Notes under the pieces: generated by a model
Told to the model about the DNA's origin: nothing
Database searches by the model: none
The model's input: the letters and a program-made list of their open reading frames with translations, nothing else
NCBI RefSeq assembly: GCF_011046485.1
Contig: NZ_CP049256.1
Coordinates: 930,001 to 994,000 of the forward strand
Source of the DNA: Microbacterium sp. 4R-513
GTDB lineage: Bacteria > Actinomycetota > Actinomycetes > Actinomycetales > Microbacteriaceae
Direction: 5' to 3'
DNA: 64,000 nt
Part shown: positions 8,870 through 19,993 of the stretch, one piece after another
Position numbering within the stretch: position 1 is the stretch's first letter
Layout: each line of letters starts with the position of its first letter
Made by a program: the position numbers and the translations under genes

Positions 8870-10231
8870 CTAGGCATCCGTCGCGAAGAAGACGTTCTTG
8901 GTCTCGGTGAAGTGCTCGGCGGCGTCCGGGCCGAGTTCGCGGCCGAGCCCCGACGCCTTCATCCCGCCGAACGGCGTCCAGTAGCGCACCGACGAGTGCG
9001 AGTTGACCGACAGCACGCCGCTCTTGACCCCGCGCGCGACGCGGACGGCGCGGCCGAGGTTCTCGGTCCAGAGCGAACCCGCGAGGCCGTAGATCGTGTC
9101 GTTCGCGAGGCGGATGGCATCGGCCTCGTCGTCGAACGGCAGCACGGCCAGGACAGGGCCGAACACCTCTTCCCGGGCGATGCGGTCCTCGCGCCCGGCG
9201 AGCACGACGGTCGGCGGGAACCAGAAGCCGTCGCCGCCGGGCGCCTCGCCCTGGAACGCGACCTCCGCGCCGTCGAGGAACCCGGCCACCGTCGACCGGT
9301 GCCCCGCCGAGATGAGGGGCCCCATCTCGGTCGTCTCGAGCGACGGATCTCCGACGCGCCAATCCCGCACGGCGGGCTCGAGCAGCTCGAGGAATCGGTC
9401 GTGCACGGACCGCTCGACGAGGATGCGGCTGCGCGCGCAGCAGTCCTGTCCGGCGTTGTCGAACACGGCGCCGGGTGCCGCAGCGGCCGCCTTCTCGAGG
9501 TCGGCATCGGCGAAGACGATGTTCGCGCTCTTCCCGCCGAGCTCGAGCGTCACAGGCTTGAGGCCTTGCGCGCATCCCGCGGCGACCGAGACTCCGACCT
9601 CGGTCGAGCCCGTGAACACAACCTTGCGCACGTCGGGGTGCGACACGAACCGCTGGCCGACGACCGACCCCGAACCGGTGATGACCGTGAGGAGACCCTC
9701 AGGAAGGCCGGCCCGTAGGGCGAGCTCGCCGATGCGCACGGCGGTGAGCGGGGTGAGCTCCGCGGGCTTCAGCACGACGGCATTGCCCGCGGCGAGCGCC
9801 GGCGCGAAGCCCCACGATGCGATCGTCATGGGGAAGTTCCACGGCACGATGATCCCGACCACGCCGTAGGGCTCGTGGAAGGTGACATCGAGCCCGCCGG
9901 CGACGGGGATCTGCTGTCCGCTCAGGCGCTCGGGCGCACCGGCGTAGAAGTTGAGCACCTGCGCGACATGGGATGCCTCCCACCGCGCGGAGCTGATCGG
10001 ATGCCCCGAATTCTGCACCTCGAGAGCGGCGAGCTCTTCGACATGGTCCTCGACGACCCGCGCGAACGCGCGCAGAGCATCGGCTCGGGCCACGGGAGCG
10101 AGAGACGCCCACGCGCGCTGCGCGACGACCGCGCGCGCGATGGCGTCGTCGACCTCCTCGACCGACGCCCGCGGCACCTCCTGGAAGGCCTGCCCCGTCG
10201 CGGGGTTGATGAGGGTGAAGGTGTCGGTCAT
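8870..10231 (-). CDS. NAD(P)-dependent aldehyde dehydrogenase
   Basis: A 453-residue aldehyde dehydrogenase. Visible motifs are VPWNFPM near residue 130, KPAELTPLTAVR near 155, the GSTEVG cofactor loop near 210, ELGGKSANIV near 232, and the active site GQDCC with Cys264 as the likely nucleophile. It ends with the usual PFGGMKASGLGRE segment. Its ATG overlaps the stop of the gamma-glutamyl hydrolase gene as ATGA, which indicates one transcript and a shared pathway. By analogy with PuuC it should oxidise a gamma-glutamylated aldehyde to the acid that the hydrolase then cleaves. The length is at the short end for the family but no motif is missing. Confidence 0.9.
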   Translation of the reverse strand: MTDTFTLINPATGQAFQEVPRASVEEVDDAIARAVVAQRAWASLAPVARADALRAFARVVEDHVEELAALEVQNSGHPISSARWEASHVAQVLNFYAGAPERLSGQQIPVAGGLDVTFHEPYGVVGIIVPWNFPMTIASWGFAPALAAGNAVVLKPAELTPLTAVRIGELALRAGLPEGLLTVITGSGSVVGQRFVSHPDVRKVVFTGSTEVGVSVAAGCAQGLKPVTLELGGKSANIVFADADLEKAAAAAPGAVFDNAGQDCCARSRILVERSVHDRFLELLEPAVRDWRVGDPSLETTEMGPLISAGHRSTVAGFLDGAEVAFQGEAPGGDGFWFPPTVVLAGREDRIAREEVFGPVLAVLPFDDEADAIRLANDTIYGLAGSLWTENLGRAVRVARGVKSGVLSVNSHSSVRYWTPFGGMKASGLGRELGPDAAEHFTETKNVFFATDA

Positions 10232-11055
10232 GCGACCGCCCCCGTCGGTCCGGGGCGTTTCGTCTCGCTCCGCTCGCTCAACGACCGAGACTTCGCCGCC
10301 GCGAAGACGGATGCCTCGGCCACGAGCCCCTCGAAGAGCCGCTTGTCCTCGGCATTCTCCTCGGGATGCCACTGCACCCCGACGACGTACCCCTCGCCCT
10401 CCGACTCGAACGCCTGCACGAGGCCGTCGTCCGTCGCAGCGACCGGAACGAGGCCCTCCCCGAGCCGGTCGATACCCTGGTGGTGGTAGCTGTGCACGTC
10501 GAAGGCGCCGGCTCCCAGCATCCCGGCCAGGCGCGAATTCGGGGCGACCTCGACGGTGTTCGTCGCGAACACGCCTCCGCCGATGCGGTACCGCTCGGTG
10601 CCGAGCGCCTCCGGAAGGTGCTGGTGCAGCGTCCCGCCCCGGGCGACGTTCACGAGCTGAAGCCCGCGGCAGATGGCGAGCACCGGCATCCGTCGCTCCT
10701 CCGCTCCTCGGAAGAGCGCGAGCTCCCACTCGTCGCGGTCCGCGCGTGACGGATCGGTGAGCGGATGCCGCTCCGCGCCGTAGAGCGCGGGATCGACGTC
10801 CAGTCCGCCGGTCAGGATGAGGCCGTCCAGGCCGTCGAGCACGGCGGCGGCCGCGGCATCCGTGTCGATCCCCGTCGCGGTGCCGCGCTGGGGCGGGAGG
10901 AGCACCGCGATGCCGCCGGCGTCGGTCACCGACGTGAAGTACTGCTGGGGCAGGAATGCGGCACGGACGTCCCAGACGCCCTGCTTCGCCTGCTCGAGAT
11001 AGGTCGTGAGGCCGATGACGGGCGTCCGGCCCGCGTCAGAGTCGTTCGAAACCAC
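10228..11055 (-). CDS. Class I glutamine amidotransferase-like gamma-glutamyl hydrolase (PuuD-type)
   Basis: Peptidase C26-type hydrolase of 275 aa. The nucleophile cysteine is in LAICRGLQL near residue 130 and the catalytic His-Glu pair in GVQWHPEE near 232; GLILTGGLDVDP near 80 is the usual substrate loop. PuuD-type enzymes cut the gamma-glutamyl amide and release glutamate plus the deglutamylated acid. The GTG start lies inside the last codons of the glutamine-synthetase-like gene (20-base overlap), and its stop overlaps the aldehyde dehydrogenase start. The three genes therefore form a tight ligase-hydrolase-dehydrogenase block. Purine or tryptophan amidotransferase roles are unlikely, because no synthase partner is adjacent. 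Confidence 0.87.
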   Translation of the reverse strand: MVSNDSDAGRTPVIGLTTYLEQAKQGVWDVRAAFLPQQYFTSVTDAGGIAVLLPPQRGTATGIDTDAAAAAVLDGLDGLILTGGLDVDPALYGAERHPLTDPSRADRDEWELALFRGAEERRMPVLAICRGLQLVNVARGGTLHQHLPEALGTERYRIGGGVFATNTVEVAPNSRLAGMLGAGAFDVHSYHHQGIDRLGEGLVPVAATDDGLVQAFESEGEGYVVGVQWHPEENAEDKRLFEGLVAEASVFAAAKSRSLSERSETKRPGPTGAVA

Positions 11056-12391
11056 GCACCCGCTCCCAGTCCGTCACCGCCGCATCGAAGGCCTCGACCT
11101 CGATGCGCGCTTGATTGAGATAGTGCTCGACCACTTCGTCGCCGAAGGCGGCGCGCGCGATCGCCGACTCGTCGAACAGGCGCGCCGCGTCGCGCAGCGT
11201 GGTCGGCAGGTGGTCCACGCCGGAGGTGTACGCGTTTCCGGCGAGCGGCTCGGGCAGCGGGAGCTCGTGCTCGACGCCGTGGAGCCCGCCGGCGATGATC
11301 GCGGCGATGCCGAGGTACGGGTTGACGTCGCCTCCGGGCACTCGGTTCTCGACGCGCAGGGACGATCCGTGCCCGATGACCCGCAGGGCGCAGGTGCGGT
11401 TGTCGAGGCCCCAGGCGACGCCGGTCGGCGCGAAGGATCCCCGGGCGTAGCGCTTGTAGGAGTTGATCGTGGGCGCGTAGAGCAGGGTGAACTCGCGGAG
11501 CGTCGCGAGGATGCCCGCGATCCAGTGCTCCATGAGGGGGCTGAATCCGTGTCCGCCGTCGCCTGCCATGACGGGCGTGCCGCCCTCATCGCGCAGTGAG
11601 AGGTGGATGTGGCAGCTGTTGCCCTCGCGCTCGTTGAACTTCGCCATGAACGTGATGGCCTTGCCGTGCTTGTCGGCGATGGCCTTCGCACCGTTCTTGT
11701 AGATCGTGTGCTGGTCCGCGGTCTCGAGCACCTCGGCGTAGCGGAAGGCGATCTCCTGCTGGCCGAGGTTGCACTCGCCCTTCACGCCCTCCGTGTAGAG
11801 GCCGGCGCCGTCCATCGAGAGACGGATGTCGCGCAGGAGCGGCTCGAGCCGCCCCGAGGCGAGGATGTCGTAGTCGACGTTGTAGTCGGTGGACGGCTTG
11901 AGGTCGCGGTAGCCCTTGGTCCAGGCATCCCGATACGTCTCATCGAAGACGATGAACTCGAGTTCTGTGCCCGAGTAGGCGACGAGACCCCGGTCGGCGA
12001 GGAGTGCGCGCTGGGTCTTCAGGATGTCGCGAGGCGACTGGACCACGGGCGCACCGCTCTCCCAACCGAGGTCTGCGATGACGAGAGCCGAACCGGGAAG
12101 CCAGGGGATGCGCCGGAGGGTGGCGGGGTCGGAGAGCAGCATCATGTCGCCGTATCCGGTCTCCCAGCTCGACATGGCGTAGCCGTCGACGGTGTTCATG
12201 TCGACATCCACCGAAAGGAGGTAGTTGCACGCCTCGGCGCCGTGTGGGAGCACCTCCTCCTGGAAGAGTCGGGCCGACACGCGCTTGCCGACGAGACGGC
12301 CCTGCGCGTCGGCGAAGGCCACGACGACGGTGTCGATGTCACCCGCCGCGATCGCCGCTTCGAGTTCCGACACGCTGAGGTTTCCCGGCAT
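11036..12391 (-). CDS. Glutamine synthetase-like gamma-glutamyl-amine ligase
   Basis: A 451-residue glutamine-synthetase-fold ligase that would join glutamate's gamma-carboxyl to an amine using ATP. Metal- and substrate-site motifs are present: TELEFIVFD near 145, GECNLGQQEI near 205, the HIHLSL strand near 265, GLDNRTCALRV near 335 and ENRVPGGDVNPY near 355. There is no adenylylation-loop tyrosine region like that of GlnA, and the neighbours are catabolic, so this is a GlnA3/GlnA4/PuuA-type enzyme, not the nitrogen-assimilating synthetase. Streptomyces GlnA4 acts on ethanolamine, GlnA3 on polyamines. The ethanolamine-type permease across the divergent promoter region makes ethanolamine the favoured substrate here, as an inference. 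Confidence 0.85.
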   Translation of the reverse strand: MPGNLSVSELEAAIAAGDIDTVVVAFADAQGRLVGKRVSARLFQEEVLPHGAEACNYLLSVDVDMNTVDGYAMSSWETGYGDMMLLSDPATLRRIPWLPGSALVIADLGWESGAPVVQSPRDILKTQRALLADRGLVAYSGTELEFIVFDETYRDAWTKGYRDLKPSTDYNVDYDILASGRLEPLLRDIRLSMDGAGLYTEGVKGECNLGQQEIAFRYAEVLETADQHTIYKNGAKAIADKHGKAITFMAKFNEREGNSCHIHLSLRDEGGTPVMAGDGGHGFSPLMEHWIAGILATLREFTLLYAPTINSYKRYARGSFAPTGVAWGLDNRTCALRVIGHGSSLRVENRVPGGDVNPYLGIAAIIAGGLHGVEHELPLPEPLAGNAYTSGVDHLPTTLRDAARLFDESAIARAAFGDEVVEHYLNQARIEVEAFDAAVTDWERVRGFERL

Positions 12392-12543
12392 CCGTCACCC
12401 TCCCCTGGAGTGCTCGCCGGTGGTGGCGCGCTCGTCCACCCTAACCAGCAAGTTGCGTCCAAAGGTAGACACAGCCAACCAATAAGGCCACAATCTTGCG
12501 CAAGGCGCATCCCCCGCGCCGCACCCGAGCGCACGGAGGAAGC
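12392..12543. promoter_or_regulatory. Divergent control region between ligase and permease genes
   Basis: These 152 bases separate the minus-strand gamma-glutamylation genes from the plus-strand permease. They hold a perfect 10-bp palindrome, CTTGCGCAAG, at 12495-12504 and a locally AT-richer stretch around 12470-12495 where promoters could lie. The permease ribosome-binding site ACGGAGGAAG is at its right edge. No -35/-10 pair stands out. The palindrome is a candidate operator, but I see no second copy near the other genes of the cluster. Confidence 0.4.
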
Positions 12544-14088
12544 ATGGCAGAGTCGAGGAGCGAGGCCCGGAAGGTCGCCGGGGCGACATATAACCGCGCC
12601 GGCCAGGGCTATTTCGAGAAACGGACGCTTCAGCGGTCCGCCGGCGTGTGGGGCCTCTGGGGTCTCGCGGTCGCCGCGGTGATCTCGGGCGACTTCTCCG
12701 GGTGGAACTTCGGCATCGACTTCGCGGGATTCGGCGGCATGCTCATCGCCTTCGCGATCCTCGTGCTCATGTACTACGGCATGATCTTCTCGATCGGCGA
12801 GATGGCGGCTGCGATGCCGCACACGGGCGGGGCGTACTCGTTCGCACGATCGGCCATGGGGCCGTGGGGCGGTCTCGTCACCGGGGCGGCCGAGACGATC
12901 GAGTACGTCGCGACCACGGCCGTCATCGTCTACTTCTCGGCGTCGTACGCCGATGCCATCACCAGTGAGCTCCTCGGGATCTCGCTTCCGGGATGGGTGT
13001 GGTGGATCATCCTCTACGTCGCCTTCATCGCGCTCAACGCGGCGGGCGCCAACATCTCGTTCAAGTTCGCGATCGTCGTCTCGATCATCTCGATCGGCAT
13101 CATCCTCGTCTTCTCGGCGATGGCGATCTTCTCGGGAGCCTTCTCGTGGGACGCCCTGTGGGACATCGTCCCGGATGCCGGCCAGTCGGCGTTCCTCCCG
13201 CACGGCGTCCTCCCGATCCTCTTCGCCCTGCCGTTCGCGATGTGGTTCTTCCTCGGCATCGAGGAGCTGCCGCTCGCCGCAGAGGAGTCGCACGATCCGG
13301 TCCGGGACATCCCTCGAGCGGGTTTCTGGGCACGCGGCACGCTGATCGTGACGGGCCTCCTGGTGCTGTTCCTCAACACCGGCGTGCTCGGCGCAGAGGC
13401 GACGGGGGTGGCGGCCGAGCCGCTCCTCGACGGCTTCCGCGCGATCGTCGGCGACGGCGCGGCGGCGGTGCTGGCGCTCTTCGCACTGGTCGGGCTACTC
13501 GCCTCGCTGCAGGGCATCATGTTCGCCTACGGCCGCAACATGTACTCGCTCTCGCGAGCGGGCTACTACCCGCGCTTCCTTTCGCTCACCGGCAAGCGCA
13601 AGACCCCGTGGGTCGCGCTCGTCGTGGGAGCGGTCATCGGCTTCATCGCGCTCGTAGCTCTCGACACGATCGCCGCGCTCAACGAGGGAGCGGGAGCGGT
13701 GGCGGGAGCCATCGTCCTCAACATCGCGGTGTGGGGCGCGGTGCTCGCGTACCTCCTGCAGATGGTGTCGTTCATCATCCTGCGCCGGAAGTACCCGAAC
13801 GCCGAACGCCCCTACCTGAGCCCGTGGGGCGTGCCCGGCGCCGTCGTCGCCGCGGTCATCGCCGCGCTCATCTTCGTCGGGTTCCTGCTCAACCCGACGT
13901 TCCTTCCCGCGATCATCGCGATCGGCATCGTGTACCTGGTCATCCTCGTCGGCTTCGCGCTCTACTTCCGCCATCGTCTCGTGCTCTCCCCGGAGGAGGA
14001 GTACGCCCTCTCGGGCGGCCACCATGGCGACCCGCAGACCGAGGGCTACGACGCGATGGAGGGTGAGGTCTTCGACGGCAAGCCGTGA
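12544..14088 (+). CDS. APC-family permease, ethanolamine permease type
   Basis: An integral membrane transporter of 514 aa with about 12 hydrophobic segments, of the amino acid/polyamine/organocation superfamily. The early sequence VISGDFSGWNFG and the mid-protein FFLGIEELPLAAEES resemble bacterial ethanolamine permeases more than amino-acid or putrescine carriers. The C-terminal 45 residues are hydrophilic and acidic and should be cytoplasmic. The start giving MAESRSEARK was chosen because GGAGG lies six bases upstream. It is divergent from the gamma-glutamyl ligase operon and would import its substrate. Substrate choice rests on resemblance and context. Confidence 0.8.
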   Translation: MAESRSEARKVAGATYNRAGQGYFEKRTLQRSAGVWGLWGLAVAAVISGDFSGWNFGIDFAGFGGMLIAFAILVLMYYGMIFSIGEMAAAMPHTGGAYSFARSAMGPWGGLVTGAAETIEYVATTAVIVYFSASYADAITSELLGISLPGWVWWIILYVAFIALNAAGANISFKFAIVVSIISIGIILVFSAMAIFSGAFSWDALWDIVPDAGQSAFLPHGVLPILFALPFAMWFFLGIEELPLAAEESHDPVRDIPRAGFWARGTLIVTGLLVLFLNTGVLGAEATGVAAEPLLDGFRAIVGDGAAAVLALFALVGLLASLQGIMFAYGRNMYSLSRAGYYPRFLSLTGKRKTPWVALVVGAVIGFIALVALDTIAALNEGAGAVAGAIVLNIAVWGAVLAYLLQMVSFIILRRKYPNAERPYLSPWGVPGAVVAAVIAALIFVGFLLNPTFLPAIIAIGIVYLVILVGFALYFRHRLVLSPEEEYALSGGHHGDPQTEGYDAMEGEVFDGKP

Positions 14089-14329
14089 CAACCTGGCAGG
14101 GGGGATGGGGCCGGGTGCTGGGGGCGCCCGGCCCTTGATCTACGCGCGCAGCGATGCGGATGAGAGATCCGTGAATTCCTCGCTCTCCCGCCGGAAAGAG
14201 AGGACCGTGAAGAGAAGAGCGGCCGTCGCGGCCGCGGGGGAGGAAACGGACGGCAGCGGCCCGGGCAGTGCCCCCGCCTTCGGACCGCGTCCGGCGCTCG
14301 ACTCGGCGGGAGCGCAAGAGGAGCCCATC

Positions 14330-14677
14330 ATGGGCAGATTCACGTATGAGAACTCGGTGCGGATCGAGTTCGAAGACCGATTGCTGTATCACCTGCAGAT
14401 GGTCATCGGAACGAAGCTCCGGCGGAGCGAGTCGTTCTTCTTCAGCTGGCGCGACGACCCCAGTCTCGGTGACGGCCGCACGAGCGTCTGGCTGCATTCG
14501 AACTGCGCGATGGCGTTCAAGTACTACGGCAGTCGGCAGCCGCAGTTGAACCGGCAGTGGCTCGAGGCTCTCGCGTACACCGCCAACCAGCAGACCGGTC
14601 TCTACGTCGTTCCCGAGCCCACCGCGGGCGACGCCGCCACGACCCATCACGAGGAGATGACAGCCGCGTTCGGATGA
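14330..14677 (+). CDS. Small conserved Microbacteriaceae protein (DUF7882-like)
   Basis: A 115-residue protein starting MGRFTYENSVRIEFEDRLL behind a good AAGAGGAG ribosome-binding site. The pattern of a short beta strand, HLQMVIGTKLRRSESFFFSW, then GRTSVWLH and FKYYGSRQPQLNRQW is that of small proteins found in many Microbacterium genomes, often in several copies and commonly mislabelled ATP-dependent DNA ligase. No ligase lysine motif is present here. Function is unknown. The open frame extends 100 codons upstream, but that part has low-complexity shadow composition. Confidence 0.7.
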   Translation: MGRFTYENSVRIEFEDRLLYHLQMVIGTKLRRSESFFFSWRDDPSLGDGRTSVWLHSNCAMAFKYYGSRQPQLNRQWLEALAYTANQQTGLYVVPEPTAGDAATTHHEEMTAAFG

Positions 14678-14729
14678 TCCGTGACCGGCGGTGCTTCGTC
14701 CACGCTCGCCGACCCGACCCCGCGGCCGG

Positions 14730-15437
14730 TCAGTAGAGGATGATCTGCTTCGAGCCCGTGGCCGGGATGCCGCCGATCTCGACGGTCACGTGGTACGACG
14801 CGCCGCCCGCCGGCGCGACCGGACGATTGCCCGTATCGCACGTCGAGACCGACGAACGCGTGCGGTCCCATGTCAGGGGTGCGGCGCTCGACACGCTCTG
14901 ACCCGCTGCGAGCGTGACGATCATGTCGCTCGGCTCGGTCTGGCAGTCGGTCGATCGCCACCATACGTCGTCGCCGCTCGTGATGGTGAAGACCTGCGTC
15001 GTCGTTCCGACGTTGAGCGTGCAGTCCGCGGCGCCTGCATTCGTGAGCTTGATCGAGAGCTGCGGGTTCTGACCGGCCTGGTAGGTGTCGGCATCCGTCA
15101 CCGCCTCCACGAGGACGGCGCTCGAAAGGCACGGCTTGGCCGTTCCCGTCGCGGCGGGCGTCGGCGTCTCGGTCGGAGTCGTCTCGGAGCTCGGAGTCGG
15201 CGTCGGGGTGGGAGTCGGCGTCGGGGTGGGACTCGGCGTGGGGGTGGACGAAGCGGAGTGCGACGCCGTCGGGGACGGAGCGGCGGCGAGGGCGAGCCCG
15301 CGCCACGGCTGCGCGACCAGCAGCCAGGCGGTGATTCCGGCCACGAGGAGCACGGCGATGATGACCGCGAGCCGACGGCGTCGGTAGACGGCCGCCGAGT
15401 GGGCGCGCCGACGCGTCGTCGTGCTCGTTCGGGTCAT
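14730..15437 (-). CDS. Membrane-anchored secreted protein with Pro/Thr linker
   Basis: A 235-residue protein with a basic N-terminus, one transmembrane segment (about residues 23-43), a long Ser/Pro/Thr linker (about 52-95) and a C-terminal beta-rich domain of roughly 130 residues containing three cysteines that could pair outside the cell. The layout fits a type II anchored extracellular domain resembling DUF4232-type modules. Function is unknown. It stands between unrelated genes and has no evident operon partner. Confidence 0.65.
   Translation of the reverse strand: MTRTSTTTRRRAHSAAVYRRRRLAVIIAVLLVAGITAWLLVAQPWRGLALAAAPSPTASHSASSTPTPSPTPTPTPTPTPTPSSETTPTETPTPAATGTAKPCLSSAVLVEAVTDADTYQAGQNPQLSIKLTNAGAADCTLNVGTTTQVFTITSGDDVWWRSTDCQTEPSDMIVTLAAGQSVSSAAPLTWDRTRSSVSTCDTGNRPVAPAGGASYHVTVEIGGIPATGSKQIILY
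15196..15248. repeat. 18-bp tandem repeat encoding the Pro/Thr linker
   Basis: Two exact copies of GTCGGCGTCGGGGTGGGA (15196-15213 and 15214-15231) are followed by a degenerate third copy. On the coding strand they give alternating Thr-Pro residues. Such arrays change length by slippage without breaking the frame, so the linker length may vary between strains. Confidence 0.75.
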
Positions 15438-15567
15438 GACTCCAGGCTAAGCGCGTCCCCTGAGAGTCACCGTCGCGAACCGCCCGGCTGAAGGTTGCAG
15501 AGCGCCGGGCCCACGCGCCCGCCCGGCGCCGTCCGGCCGCGGTCCGCGAACCCCGGGGCATCGGGGG

Positions 15568-16071
15568 TCAGAGCTGCTTGAGCATCCGGGTGTTGCCCAG
15601 GGTGTTCGGCTTGACGTGCGCGAGGTCGAGGAACTCCGCAACGCCCTCATCGGGCGACCGCACGAGCTGCGAGTACACGTCGGGGTCGACGACCTGCTCC
15701 CCGATGGGCGCGAACCCGCGCCGCGTGAAGAAGTCGACCTCGAAGGTGAGGCAGAACAGGCGGGTGAGCCCGAGCGTGCGCGCCTGCTCTTCCAGCCCTT
15801 CGACGATCGCCCGGCCGACTCCGTGCTGCAGCCACTCGTCGACGACGATGAGCGTGCGGATCTCGCCGAGGTCCTCCCACATCACGTGGAGTGCGCCGCA
15901 GCCGATGAGCCGGCCGCCGTCATCCTCGGCGACCAGGAACTGCTGCACCGACTCGTAGAGCACGACGATGTCTTTGCCGAGCAGGATCCGCCGCTGCACG
16001 AACGGCTCCAGGATCTCCTGGATCCCCCGCACATCGGCCGTCCGGGCCGGGCGCACACGGAAGGAGGTCAC
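15568..16071 (-). CDS. argA: N-acetylglutamate synthase-like GNAT acetyltransferase
   Basis: A 167-residue GNAT enzyme resembling the stand-alone amino-acid N-acetyltransferases of actinobacteria (ArgA of Mycobacterium), which make N-acetylglutamate for arginine synthesis. The acetyl-CoA loop is HGVGRAIVEGL near residue 85, preceded by the GEIRTLIVVDEWL strand and followed by LTRLFCLTFEVDFFTRRGF. It lacks the amino-acid-kinase domain of classical NAGS, as expected for this short form. It is a single gene upstream of nothing obviously arginine-related. Confidence 0.72.
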   Translation of the reverse strand: MTSFRVRPARTADVRGIQEILEPFVQRRILLGKDIVVLYESVQQFLVAEDDGGRLIGCGALHVMWEDLGEIRTLIVVDEWLQHGVGRAIVEGLEEQARTLGLTRLFCLTFEVDFFTRRGFAPIGEQVVDPDVYSQLVRSPDEGVAEFLDLAHVKPNTLGNTRMLKQL

Positions 16072-16104
16072 GGATCAAGCCTAGGCGCAACACACCGTCG
16101 GACG

Positions 16105-16138
16105 ACGAAGAGCGGATGCCGCAGCATCCGCTCTTCGT
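16105..16138. terminator. Intrinsic terminator downstream of clpC
   Basis: A perfect 15-bp stem: ACGAAGAGCGGATGC (16105-16119) pairs with GCATCCGCTCTTCGT (16124-16138) around a CGCA loop. It lies 28 bases beyond the clpC stop and also just upstream of the acetyltransferase gene, so it isolates clpC from its minus-strand neighbour. Confidence 0.8.
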
Positions 16139-16165
16139 TCGTTCAGCGCCCGAGGGCGCAGGGTC

Positions 16166-18691
<2,526 letters not shown>

Positions 18692-18828
18692 CGCTTTTCC
18701 TCCGGGACGCACTGCGTACGGATGTACTCCGGGCGTCTTACAAACGAGGGTAACGATCGACCGGATGCCGCAAGCCGCTGTTCGCCGTGGGCATAGCGCC
18801 CCGCCACCTTGCGTCACACTCGCTCAAC

Positions 18829-18865
18829 CCATATCGTTTCTCGATAACAATGTTTATCGATATGG
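18829..18865 (+). promoter_or_regulatory. Nested AT-rich inverted repeat before the DUF2975/XRE pair
   Basis: An outer repeat CCATATCG (18829-18836) / CGATATGG (18858-18865) encloses an inner repeat TCGATAA (18841-18847) / TTATCGA (18854-18860) with a CAATGT centre. The element is far more AT-rich than its surroundings and ends nine bases before the ATG at 18875. It also overlaps the likely promoter, because -10-like TATCGATAT lies within it. An autoregulatory operator for the XRE protein two genes downstream is the natural reading. Confidence 0.7.
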
Positions 18866-18874
18866 GGTATCGCG

Positions 18875-19618
18875 ATGGATCCGCTGACCGCCAACCTGGT
18901 CATCCTCGTGCCGGCCGCCGCCATCACCGCCGCCTTCGCGTTCGTGATCCTCTGGCGCCGCGGCGACGGCGGTGGCACGACCGGACTCAGCCGAGCCGAG
19001 TCGTGGGTCGTCTCGATCATCGGGGGCCTGGCGATCCTCAACGCCCTGTCCTGCGCCATCGGCCTCTTCAGCAACGCGGCCTGGATCTTCGACGTCGAGC
19101 CCTTCCGCGTGTCCGGATTGAAGTATTCAGGGGCGACGGCTCCTGAGCGACTGGCGGGCGTCGACCACGTCGCGGCGAGCGGCTACGAGTCGGCGTGGGC
19201 CGAGGTCATGGGCCTCCCCGATGCGTCGCGATGGCTCTTCTACCTCGAGATCGCGCTCCCTCTCATCAGCGTGCTCGCGGTCAGCGTCGTCGTCGCCTGG
19301 CTCTCGTTCACCCTCGTGCGGGACCGGCCGTTCGTGCGCGCCTTCCCCATCGGGATCGGCATCACGGCGATCGCCGTCATGGTGGGCGGTCTCGGCTCGC
19401 AGCTCGCCGCTGCCATGGCGCGATCGTCCGTCGTGGAGTACCTGGGTGCCGACGCCCTCGTCGCGGACGACACGACGACCCCGGCAACAGAGTCGTTCGC
19501 GTGGTTCAGTCTTCAGCTCGACCTGGCACCGGTCGGCGCCGCGCTCGCGCTCATGCTCGTGGCGGCGGCGTTCCAGATCGGCACGCGCATGCAGCGCGAC
19601 ACCGAGGCGCTGGTGTGA
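18875..19618 (+). CDS. Four-helix membrane protein (DUF2975-like)
   Basis: A 247-residue membrane protein with hydrophobic segments near residues 6-27, 45-70, 125-150, 160-185 and 215-235. The first starts right at the N-terminus, so four or five passes are plausible, with an extracytoplasmic loop of about 50 residues after the second. Size, topology and the tightly linked small XRE regulator match DUF2975 membrane proteins, which usually occur with such regulators. No biochemical function is known. Its stop overlaps the regulator start as GTGA. Confidence 0.65.
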   Translation: MDPLTANLVILVPAAAITAAFAFVILWRRGDGGGTTGLSRAESWVVSIIGGLAILNALSCAIGLFSNAAWIFDVEPFRVSGLKYSGATAPERLAGVDHVAASGYESAWAEVMGLPDASRWLFYLEIALPLISVLAVSVVVAWLSFTLVRDRPFVRAFPIGIGITAIAVMVGGLGSQLAAAMARSSVVEYLGADALVADDTTTPATESFAWFSLQLDLAPVGAALALMLVAAAFQIGTRMQRDTEALV

Positions 19619-19845
19619 CTCCCGCCGAAGACGAGGGCCCCTCGGGAGTCCACTGCCGCCTCGACGAGCTCCTCGAGGAGCGCGGCATGACCCTCACCTC
19701 CCTGTCGCAGCTCGTCGGCGTCTCGGTCGTGAACCTGTCGGTCCTCAAGAACGACCGGGCACGAGCCATCCGATATTCGACGCTGTCGGCGATCTGCCGC
19801 GCACTCGACTGCGAGATCGGCGACCTCCTCGTCCGCGCCGACTGA
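19615..19845 (+). CDS. Small XRE/Cro-family transcriptional regulator
   Basis: A 76-residue protein that is essentially one helix-turn-helix domain: LDELLEERGMTLTSLSQLVG, then VVNLSVLKNDRARAI and LSAICRALDCEIGDLLV, the classic compact XRE fold seen in YozG-like regulators. Translation starts at a GTG overlapping the stop of the membrane protein gene, so the two are coupled. It probably binds the nested palindrome at 18829-18865 and controls the pair. Confidence 0.8.
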   Translation: MTPAEDEGPSGVHCRLDELLEERGMTLTSLSQLVGVSVVNLSVLKNDRARAIRYSTLSAICRALDCEIGDLLVRAD

Positions 19846-19993
19846 CCCCGCGCCGCGCGCACGCCTCCCCCGAGACATCCCCTCCCCCCTTGCCGCGGCC
19901 GAGCGGCGTGCTGTGGAGTTTCGCCCGCGGAGAACGGTGGGTGCCGCGGGTGGGTGCGCGCACATTGCCGCGGGTGAAGGCAGAGGATCCGGC

